A DNA stretch of 64,000 nt from Macrobrachium rosenbergii. Lineage: Eukaryota; Arthropoda; Malacostraca; Decapoda; Palaemonidae. The DNA lies in contig NC_089749.1 of the NCBI RefSeq assembly GCF_040412425.1, positions 14,987,162-15,051,161 of the forward strand. Direction: 5' to 3'. Shown one piece after another: positions 47,301-59,061 of this stretch. The notes under the pieces are model-generated. The model did not search any database. It saw only the letters and a list, made by a program, of their open reading frames with translations, and was not told where the DNA came from. Position numbers and translations under genes: made by a program. Numbering within the stretch: position 1 is the stretch's first letter; the number at the start of each line of letters is the position of its first letter.

Positions 47301-50300
47301 TCACAAGGAATTCGTACCAAACGCATGGAGGCCTTAATTAGATAAACAGCCGCCGGAATCCATAACTTCCGGCGACATGCCAGCACCTCCTTTGGAGGCG
47401 GCGTGATTTCCCAAAAATCTATCCAAAAAAGGGACATCTTTAGATTAGCCCGAACCAATGAGGCATCTACAAAGGCGGGACAGAAAACAAAATTCCGCCT
47501 ACAGGGGGCTGGACATGGACTTCCACAAAGCCTTATCAAGTCTAGTTCTGAGAAGGTAGCAGAGAAGCAGAGAGAAGATAAGGGGTGAAGTTGTAAGCCT
47601 CGCCAATTGTAGGTTGATATAAGAAGAAAAAAGGCTCACAACTGACACTCACTGTAATCTTCCACTGCAATTCATTTTGTAAACCTACTGTAACTTTATT
47701 ATTGTGTTAATGAAGTAAAGAAAACTACATTGCATCTTCTTCAAGCCTCCTGGGAATAAAACACTACTACATAAAGCCAGAACGATAAGCATCTATAAAG
47801 AAAAGTAATCTTCTTTACTTGGCAACAAATAGCAGACATAAACAGAAAGAAGGAATAATAAGGACACAACAAAAATGGTCACACCTGAAGCGGATCCAAA
47901 CAGAAGACAAAAAGTGTAAGTGTTAAGGTGCATACCAGAATTTCAAGTGTCCCGCTATGTCAACGGCCGAAACAGAATGACAAAGCATAACAAGTGATGA
48001 AGTGAATCATAACAGCGGCGAAAAACAAAGCAAGCATCCAGTAAACCCACAACTTTTAAAAATGAGTGAACAACTGAACGTTTAAAACAACGAATGAACG
48101 ACTGAACGTCTACAACAGCAGACCGTATCCTGAATGTGAACATCTACAAGCAAAAGCAGTTAACATCTACAAGCGAAAGCAGTTAACATCTACAAGCGAA
48201 AGCAGTGAACGTCTACAGCGGACCATACCTTTGAACGTAAAGTGTCTAGCGACCCGTATCTGGCATCTAAGGGTCTCTACAAAAAGTGAACGCAACAACG
48301 CATTTGTATTGGTGGTGAAAGTGATTAAAAAGGCAGCAGTTAAACAGAACAACAAGACATTAAGACTGCAGGATGGTGACAAAATATGTAAGTAGGAAAA
48401 TTAATTCTCTCAAAAATTTCTCTCTCTCAGTAAGAGTATTTTTTTAAACAATCTCTCAAAATATATAAGACTTTTATGATTATCTCTCTCAAAAGGTATA
48501 TAACATTTATAATTCTCTCTCAAAAATTTTTTTTATCTTGTAAATTTTTTTTTGAGGTTTGATAGATAGGAATTTTTAATAACATAACATGATTTTTATG
48601 GTGTATCGTTGAATACTGTTGTGTACTGGGTATAGATTTTCGTATGATTTTAGAATACCAGAGTAATGCAGAGTTCGTTTGACGCGTTGAGGAATGCAAT
48701 TAGAAATAGCCCTTATCATTCACGACAAACAACAGATAGACAAAGTCGAATTCCAGCGCCAAGTTCACGAATATCATTAACTCAAGGAAGTACTAACACA
48801 AGTAGCAATAACAATAACATTAATCCTATTATCACATTTCAATTTAGAACAATGGCACAAGCAGCAACCATTACGCAAGCCACATGATTCTGTGGAAGAG
48901 TTGAAAGTTCAAATCCTGACAAATGAAAGAACCAAGATTAACGAAGTCTTGCTTTTGGTTAGTTCAGAAAGGGGTGATGCACACAGAACTTTGAATTCAG
49001 TTAGATTCAGCAACATAACCACATACGATGAATTTAAAAGAATCTGTTTATCAATCTGGGAACCAGTGAGTTAAAATGATGCCTTACACAAAATTAATAA
49101 ATTCCTCAATCAACATTACAGCGGGGAATCAATAGCAAATCTTCACACCAATATCGAAGAAGCTACACAAGCAAAAAGACTCAAGAAAACAAACATCACC
49201 AAGGTAATAAGAATGCTTTTATGATGGAGAAAACTGATTTAGTCAGTTTGAGATATGTGTTAGATTACTTGCCACTTCTGAACAATGTATAATGCACTTG
49301 GAGAAAAGAAAAGAAGGCGTTCAAGAAAGTTAAGATTGACCTAAAAGTGATAAGCCTTATAACTAATAGCAATGAGAAAAAGAAATCAAAAGAAAGAGAT
49401 ACAGATTTTTCTAAGGAATTTTAGGGGTAACAAAACACTAAAAATGAAAGGAAAGACAGAAATACCAATGAGTCCTATGAAAGAAATAACATACAATGAT
49501 AATTCCAGACAAGTAGGAATCTACAAACTTCCTTTCAAAGGAACTATGCACAAAAATACTGGAAGAAAGTGGAATCCAACCAGAAAGGAAGACAGAATCA
49601 ACTGAGGAATGGATCATTCCATGGCCTAATAAATGAGATATCAATGGTCGATATCCAAATACAAATAATTCAAAACCAGAGAATCATGCAGCTAAGGAGC
49701 TAGACCAAAAATAACGTGAAAACTGCAGGTATACAAATCATTCCACTAATGAATGCAGAAGGCCTAAAATCTGTGCAGTTTGCAAAAAGATCGGGCATTT
49801 AACTAAGCACTGTTGGTTCAATAATAAGGAAGCCAATATAGAGACTGTAGAGATAAGTAACAGTCGCCCGAAAATAAATAAATTAGCTGACCAGTGACAA
49901 TTACCCACTCTACAGAGAAAAGAAAGGGAATCACTTCAAGGAGATGACAGATAAAAAGGAGAAACAGTTCCAATGGGAAATGAAGGTTCATCCAAATATT
50001 CCTATTTGCATAGCAAAGAAGTAATATTTTCCATGAAAGAGGAAGGAATAAATAGAAGGGATCTGCCTATAGTAAAAACTCCAGTAAATGGAAAGACCTG
50101 TACAGTACTCATTGATTCAGTTAGTACTGTAAATATAATTGATAAAATAACTTTAACCAGATATTTAGGCATTACAGAAACTCAGATTCAGTGTCAAAGA
50201 AGAGTAATAGAAGGAGTATCAGGGAAACAGATTAAAAGTCTAGGAATGAACTTGTGAAACAGAGATTCTTGTCACATAAATTTATTGGAAAGTTTTCTAG

Positions 50301-53300
50301 TTTTAGAAGACAGAATTTCCCACACAAGTATTGTTCTATTTAAGTCAATGAGGAGATCTGGAATGATATTAGACTGTAGTGAAGGAAACATTAGCTGAAA
50401 CAGGATAATCAGAAGAGCGTATGTTTTACGCTTGACGGGTAAAAAGTTTCACCCAAATCTGATCAATTTGTCTGAGACAGTTTCACAAGCTTATGACTGT
50501 TCTCTAAGAAAGACAGTTAAGTAACCAGAACAAACAAAATAAAATGGAAACATAGAAAAGAGGAATTTCACGATCCCAGAATACAGAATTATTGAGAAGT
50601 GCATATCTCAACAATTCACACACACATGATATATACTGTACTCCAATATCAATAATTACTCAAATATGAATAATGGTGATCACCAAATCACTGAATCTAA
50701 CGAAAATCACGGCGCCTATACCTATAATTGCAACAATGTATTAATAAGTTGTGAAAGTGAAGGGAAAATATTAAATGAAGCATGCTCTTAGATATAATAT
50801 ATAAATCAGATATAAATAGTATAAGAGAAGCAACAGAAGAAACCACTGGAGATACAGAACTTTGCTATTTTTCAGACACAAAAGAAGAAATAGTATGTTG
50901 TGTTAGAGCAGTGATGATATTTTTGTACTCAATAGAGCAGTAACTTTGTATCCAATGTTTAACAAAATATATTTGGATCAAAAAGAGGATGTAAAGGATA
51001 AGGATGTTCCATTATTGAATGAAGAATTGCAAGATTTTGTCAGAATGGATAATTACTATCCACACGTAACAGTAATAGCTGCAAAGTTTATGTCCAAAAC
51101 TATTCCAATAACAGACTATCACTAAACGCAGGCATTGTCTTCTGATAAGAATCCTATTAACAATCCTTTACTAACAGAAGGAGAAAATTTTTCTTTTCCT
51201 CTATAACTGGCCAAAACTCTCAAATAAATTCAGAAGTTAACAAAGATTTTCCAAAAATAGGCACAAGTTAATTCAGGTGTTAGAGAAATACAGAAATGTA
51301 ATAGCTATACATTTCTGAAGGAGATAAACTAGAAGAACAAATCATTTTACAACATAGAATTTTGTTAGATGATGGAGCCAAGCCATTTTTTATTCCTAAT
51401 TACAGTTACCAATAAACCCAGAGACCCATAGCTGACAATTTGATAGAAGAAATGAAAGAAGATGGAGAGTGATTCCTTCTAAAATCTCCATATAATTCCC
51501 CATTGTTGCTTGTTTAAAGAAAGATGGTAGTTGGAGACTTGTAATAGATTACAGGAAGTTCAATTCCAACACAGTTCCAGATAGAATGCTGATGATCCAG
51601 GATATGTTAGAATTAGAGGGGCCAAAATATTTCCCTTAGATTTGGGATACTGTTGGCTCAATTCACGGACTCACGGGGGTTTCCAAATCATTTTCATCCT
51701 TAGAGAAATTTCACTAATTACTGTATTTTTCACATAATTCTCATGAATAAATGCACTTTTGTGATAAAACTAAAATACTACAGTATAGAGGGTTTTTCTT
51801 GGTTTACTCTGAGGAGAGGGTTTTAATCATTTGAAACCATTCTCGCAAATGACCTTCTGCACCATCTGCTAGAGCACATTTAACAGTTTGAAGTAATGCC
51901 ATTTGACCAACATCAGCCCCATTAACATTTGTCAGATTAATGCTACAAATTCTAGGAACATAGAAAAAATATTGGAGTATACTTGGATGATGTGATCATT
52001 TTTAGCAAAGACTTGAAAGTCACCTCAGAACATTAGAAATGGTCCTAGAGATTAAGAATTGCAGGACTAAAATAAAATTAAAGTAATGTCAATTTCTGAT
52101 GAAATCCTTAGAATACCTGGGTCATGTAATTAGTGAAGATGGACTAGGCATGCAGGCAGGTCAAATAAAGGCACAATTGATTACCATCTCCCATTAATTT
52201 AAAAGCATTAAGAAGGTTCCTAGGTACATGGTGGTTATTATAGACCTTTTATAAAAGGGTTTTACCATTATAGCCAAACCTTTGACAGAATTAACCAAAA
52301 GGATAGAAATTATGAATGGAAGGATGAACAAGAAGCAGCCTTTCAAACACTAAAGACAAATGACCAGGAACCCTGTTTTAGTCTTCCCAGATTTTCCAAA
52401 GATTTTATTTAGCTAGATGCCTCTAGTACAGGAATAGGAGCTGTATTGTTAAAAAAAGGCAAAAACCAGAATAAGGGCAGTATACTATGCTAGCAGAGTT
52501 TTAAATCCAGCAGAAAGAAACTACAGTACCACAGAAAGAGATTGTTTAGCTTTATATTTAGACACATACTTTTTAGGTTATAAGGTTAACGTGCTTACTG
52601 ATCACAAACCCATTTGTAACTTATTTAAAAAGAGAGCCTTTACCAACAGATGGTTCATTAGTGTATTAGAATTTGCCCCAGAATTCAGGTTTATTCCAAG
52701 GAGATTTAACACCTTGGCAGACGCATTATCCAGCTCTCAGGAAGAAACAGAAAAATGTATTACCACTAACACCTTTTGTTTTAGTTGTCAAGTAGTATAT
52801 TTAGATCTAGAAAGAGTGAAAATACAACAAGAAAATGATGCAGAAATCAGACAGATAGAAGGACAGTTAATGACAGATGAATCTTTAAAACCTGATTTTA
52901 AATTGATAAATGGATTGTTGTACAAAAAGCCAGCAGAGAAGAATGGTTGTTCTTGTCTATACATCCCAAAAACACTAATCAGAGAAGTTTTAGAACTAAC
53001 ATACTCATGTAAGTTACCAGGACATCCCAGAATTTAAAAGAAAAGCAGAATCATAACCAGAAATTATTTTTGTCACAATGTAGTGAAGATGCCAAAAACT
53101 TTGTATAAACTGTATACAGTAGTTTGTAATCAACATAATTGTAACGTAAATCTTAAAGCTCCACTCTGAAAATATCCATTGGAATTGAATTCCATTTCAG
53201 TAATCGCAATGGACTTTAGGTCCATTTCCAACCACTATTAGGGAAAATAAACAACATTAGTCTTTTAGACTATCTAACTAGATATGTAGAAATTGTACCA

Positions 53301-55277
53301 GTAAGAAACAGAGATGCAGCTACAGTAGCAGAAGCTCTTAAATCTAGAATTATCACAAGACATTCATGTCCACAAGTTCCTCTTTCAGACAATGCTGCTG
53401 AGTTTACTAGTGATCTTTTAAAGAAAATTTGTGAATTTTATGAAATAAATAAGGCCAAAACAGCTTATAAACCAAGTTCTAATGGAGCAGTAGAACGAAC
53501 TAATCGTAAAATAAAGGATATCCTGAAAACTTTAGTGAGCCCAAGGTCAGAAGATGGAACTTAGCAATAGAAGACGACAGTTCATTGAATAATACTGTAA
53601 ATAAGACAACAGAGAATCCCCATTATTTGCTATATGGTTATCAAGAAAAGAATGCCCAACACATTATCAGACGATGCAACACCACCTAGACGTACTTATA
53701 ACTATGATGACTACGTTGCATGGAAGACCAGACGATTTATGAGACAATCACAAGGGAAAATTAGAAGAGTTCATACACTCATGCCAAATTATAATATAAT
53801 TAAACAATAAAAGGTCCTCAAATTCTATGTACAAAATCATGTTTTAGAAGGGCCAAATGTAAAGGTATCTCCCAAGTTCACTGAGAGTTGTAGAAGTGTT
53901 AAAATTAAAACAAAATTACAGTAAATCAATAAAAGTACAAAAAAAAATAGTTCACTTCACACAGATCCAGAAAGTTGTAGATAACCTAAGACATGAAAAT
54001 GGTAGATAATGTTGTATAATCTGCCAGAGTTAAACATATGTATAAATGTATATAATATATATGGTAAAATTCACTAATGGGAAACCATATGTAAGAGAAA
54101 ATTGATAAAGTCTATTCTTACAGTGTTATTATTGAATTAATTTCTTCATAAATAAGAAAGGATCATTGTTGAAAGACATGGAAACAAGTCAAAAATGATT
54201 AAAGACTTAGGCATAATAAAATAGACATATCATCAGTGTTAAAATGAGGGAAAAGTTCAAAAGTATTGGGACACTGGAATAACATGTTACTTCCTTTATT
54301 AGAAAACTTAAATGCAGAAATAGAAGTGACTACAAACAAGATCAAAGAGATCCTTCCTACCCTTCAATGACCAGCTAGAAAAGAGGGCCTCAACATGAGG
54401 AACAGTTGTAGTCTATCAAAATACAGAACAAAACAGAAAACTAGAATGTTTCATAACAAGGTAAATGAAGATGTAAATGAATAAGTTAGTATATAGTTCA
54501 AAATATATAATCTGGTACATTGTAAAAGACAGAGTTAAATGGTGGTACATATATAAATTTTCATTTTTTAATATATAAAGGGTAAAATTAAAATCATGCA
54601 AATCAAAGTTTAATAATTGAATTTTTATAAGTAAAAATAAAAGCAACCCTCTCTGAATTATAAAGGAAAAAATATATGTCATATTCATGATAATGTGATC
54701 ATGTGAATAGTATACAGTATTTCAAAAATGTTTTAAATATCAACTTTTTATGGGCTGGAAAATCATGAGTATATCAATATGACACATTTTATCCTATATA
54801 TAGAACTATCTGAATGCATAAAGCATGAAGGGAATATGGTTTGCCTTCACATACCACGCACTGTCTTTATATGGTTTCACATGCTGCAATTTGGCTTCCT
54901 TCATTTTTATAGCATCTCATAAATCCTTCTAATCTTTTCCTCAACATTACTTCCAACTCAATCAAAATTGAACTGATCTAGTTCTTTACAAAAGTGAGCG
55001 CACTACAGATTCAATGCACATCATTGATTGTTTGTGAAATTTGTTGAATAGTCACTGTTGGACTCATTTCTTTTTCATAAATACAAAGTTTCTGAGAAAC
55101 AACATCTTGTTGTTTGACCATTAGTTGAAAAATACATGATTTATAGAAAATATCAAAAAAATGATTAAAGAAACTTAATTTTCATGAAAGCTGCATCATC
55201 ACCTAAATGAATTTTGTTTAATATATTTACATAGTCAGTGTTAAGAATGAGAAAAGTTAAAAATGCATTCAAAATTA

Positions 55278-55345
<68 letters not shown>

Positions 55346-57432
55346 TGTATATATATATAATATATAATATATATATATATAATTTTAATGTAGAAAGCAT
55401 GCATTACATATTGACAAAGGAAATCTGCAGAGAGGCGTATCAGTGATTAAAACTACAAAACAAATCAAGTGTTACTTTGAACGTGTCGTGTTTAATTTGT
55501 TTGTATATAAACCCTGAAATCAGCAAAATGATTAATTAATTTGTTTCTAAGTGACTGTTACAAAATCGCATAAAAATCGTCATTGGACCACCAATAATTT
55601 ATTGAACATTATACCTAACAGATCCGGTTGCCACCGAAATCGCAATGTAGAATATCATCACACCAGAAATGGAACCCCGCCCATAACTGGGGACTGCCTG
55701 TATATATATATATATAGATATGACAGTGATAAATAAAATAGTATATATATATTATATATAATCAAAACACAGAACAAATAAAAAAACCTCAACAATTATG
55801 GTTTCCACCGTGTAAACAAGGTAAAATGAAAGCATGTGAGCCACCAGTCTCCAATTTATCTTTGAGCCACCAGTGGCTTAATAAAACAAAATAAGATCAC
55901 CCATGAACCACATGTGTCTCATATACAGTTCTTAAATAACTGACCAGCTTCTCCTAATCGCAGCAATGAGCTGAAGGAGAAGGCTAGAAAGCATGGCGCG
56001 CCAGGAGGAAAGTGTCAATTCTGTATGGCAGTTAGGAAACACGTTTGCTCTAGAAACTGCAGGAACACAAACACATAAATGCCATTTTGCTTGCTTATAA
56101 AGGTATCTTGGGCCCAACACTAATTACTCCTAAAGAACTTGAAGATATAATAAAATTTTGTATCATGAAAAAGCAATTACAACCACAGATAGATGATGTA
56201 TTTATGTATTACAATTTAATAAGTGTCAAAGTGCTTTATGATAAAATTATTTTGATTGTACCATTCAATACTAGGATCACATTTTTTATTGTACCTTTCA
56301 ATACTAGGATCACAAACACATTAATCACACTGTATCTTTCCCATGTTGGTAAATAACCAACCAATCATTCAAAAAGGAACAATCAAGCATTTTGCATTAG
56401 AAGAACACGCTTTGTTGTTGTCATTCTTTACAGACCAACAATTTCAAGAGTGTATTCTGTTAAGAGAACAAGAATATATATGTAAATTTTGATAAATTGT
56501 ACAAGAGCACTAATGCATATCATGTATTCAAGAAATTGTGTTAAACCAAAACCAAGAGAAACATGTATGTACAACAAATCATGAAAAAGGATTTGAAGCC
56601 TTTATAATTGATCAGGAAATTTTTGTATTTTCCATAGATACAGTTGTAGCTAAAGTTAAATATCGAAGCATTACTACAGAGGGAAAGTTTAAAAATATTT
56701 ATCTTTTACAACATCATGTCAGTTAGTAATAGCAAACCAATTGTCTTATGAACCTCAGCTTTTCACAACATATAACTTCAACAAACATGTGCCATATAAG
56801 AATTACTCAAGCAAAATTGATGAATTTAAGTGATCTCAGTTAAGAATTAAAGAAACTTGACAAATTTGAACTATGTTGATGAATATTTCTACTGTATAAA
56901 GAAACTGTCTCCCCAGTTTTATCATTATTCAATCTAATGCTAATATTGGTACTTATTATTTTGTTCATAATTGTAGTAGGAATCTTCTGATCAGAAAAAT
57001 AAATGAGATTTTGACAAATTAAAAGGAAAAAAAAAAACAATAATGATAATTGATGTTAACATCATATATATTAACATTTGTTTGGATATACAAATGAGGT
57101 ACTGTACTTGTAGTTGAAATGTTGAGGTTTTATTGTGTATGATATAATTTAGTGTGATGTTTAATACACATATATCTTTTACTCAGTTGGGAAACAATTT
57201 TGTTGGTGTCATTCTATTACCAATTTTGATTTAATGTTGTATCCATGTTATCATGATTTTTTAAACATTGAAGACAATGTTGGCACGTGACTGAGTGATG
57301 TAATGATAACTAGGAATTCTGAATATTCTAAATGTTAATTAACACAGCAAAAGAGAGAAAGAGAGAGAAACCTTCCATTAACAGACATTGGTAGTTAGAG
57401 AAAGAGGGAGAGAGAGAGATTAGAAGAAATGA

Positions 57433-57490
<58 letters not shown>

Positions 57491-59030
57491 GCAAAACAAC
57501 ATTTGTGTTTTGGCTATATCAAGATGACAAGGCCAAACTGGAAAGCACAAAGGGATTTGTAAACTAGCGCTAGAAAAGCAAAACCTGTGTTGTGATTACA
57601 AAAGCCAAACTCGGGTACGTGTTATGACTGTTGTGGTGACAAAGTCATTATGACCACACTTAATCGAGCTGAAATCACAAGGAATTCGTAACAAAATGCA
57701 CAGAGGCCTTAATTGGACAAACAGCCGTCGAAATCCATAACTTCTGGTGACGTGCAAGCACCTCCTTTGGAGGCAGTGCGATTTCCCGAAAATCCACCCA
57801 AAAAAGGGACATCTTTAGATTAGCCCGAACCAATTAGGCATCTACAAAGGCAGGACAGAAAACAAGATTCTGCCTACAAGGGGGCTGGACATGGACTTCC
57901 AGAAATCCTTATCAAGTCCAGTTCTGAGAGGGTAGCAGAGAAGCAGAGAGAAGATAAGGGGTGAGGTTGTAAGCCTCACCAATTGTGGGTTGATGTAAGA
58001 AGAAAGGCTCACACTTGACAATTACTGTAATTTTGCACAGCAATTCATTTTGTAAACCTACTGTAACTTTACTATTGTGTTAATGAAGTAAAGAAAACTA
58101 CACTGTGTCTTCTTCAAGCCTCCTGGGAATAAAACACACTACTACATAACAAAGCCAGAACGATAAGCATCTAAAAAGAAAAGTAATCTTCTCTACTTGG
58201 CAATGAATAGCAGACATAAACACAAAGAAAGAATACCGTAATAAGGACACGACATATGGGTAATAACAAAACTTGAATACCAACATGTGTTGGTATTTAA
58301 AATTCTCATCTAATCTCATCTAAAATTCTCAAATAATCGGAATAAATTTTTTCAGAAATATTTCATCAGTTATACATTTAAAGAAATTTTCTTTTGAAAA
58401 CACATACAGTTCTCTAGCATAAAACCAACACAAAAAAAAACAGTAAAACAGTAAGGCTCCAAAATTCAAGGGATGAACATATACTGTACAACAAAACCAG
58501 ATGTTTAAAAAGAGAAAATCACCTAACATCATCAGGTGACAAGGCAGGAACTCCTTACCTGGAATGTAACGGTAATAGGAATAGAGCCCCCTTCTCTGGT
58601 AAGGTCAGGCTCAATTCCATAAACCATCTTACTAGCCTGTCTCCCTGCTCTGAAATTACCATGGTTGGGGTCTGCCTGCCAAGCTGGAGCACTGCCTTCC
58701 AGTTCTACCACCTGCAACACAACCCATATGTAGAAAAACTGGACAAGTTACCTGCAGCACTAGTGTGACTGGGATGGATCCCCCCTCGCGCGTCATGTCA
58801 GGTTCAACACCATACACTAGTTTGGTAGCTTTTCGCCCAGCTTCATAGTTGGCATGAGCTGTATCTGACATCCAACATCGCCCACCATGGTAGAAGGAAG
58901 CCTGAGGACCATAGTAGGGCACCAGTTACACTGCTCACATCAATCCTTTCTCCTTTCCTTTGACATATACAGTACATACCAAACTTACCTCTTTGTATCC
59001 AGAATCTAGACTTCTGTACCTTCTTCTATT

Positions 59031-59061
<31 letters not shown>

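Larger units (their letters stand above)
54000..57270 (+). pseudogene. env-like remnant and internal 3' region of the gypsy element
   Basis: Position between integrase and the 3' LTR and short broken frames at about 54290-54340 and 56087-56726 resemble the spacing and texture of F-type envelope proteins of errantiviruses. Similarity is by eye and weak; no fusion peptide or transmembrane anchor is clear. The part 55283-55760 is foreign (microsatellite and MITE fragment). A 29-bp direct repeat lies at about 56260-56312. Confidence 0.35.
46972..58254 (+). mobile_element. decayed Ty3/gypsy endogenous retrovirus-like element (LTR-gag-PR-RT-RH-IN-env-like-LTR)
   Basis: Two LTRs of about 900 bases flank a body of about 9.4 kb. 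The order of domains, gag, protease, RT, RNase H and integrase on the + strand, is Ty3/gypsy. A long 3.3-kb stretch between integrase and the 3' LTR holds an env-like remnant, as in insect errantiviruses. Nearly every frame carries stops and frameshifts, so it is inactive. It lies antisense to CNDP2, in an intron. Nested within it are a microsatellite and a pogo-like MITE fragment. Confidence 0.9.
45049..58558 (-). other. CNDP2 large intron (13.5 kb) after the alternative exons
   Basis: Contains a foldback element (45303-45828), unassigned sequence (45829-46960), a Ty3/gypsy provirus (about 46972-58254) and 300 bases of plain intron next to exon C. No fourth copy of the alternative exon was found by looking for the GGSIP and YG-x-(E/D)-PD patterns on the minus strand. 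Confidence 0.8.

Noticed and set aside
47246..47588. 97-codon minus and 61-codon plus frames in the 5' LTR
   Set aside because: Related sequence recurs in the 3' LTR and carries no known domain; LTR sequence, not a gene.
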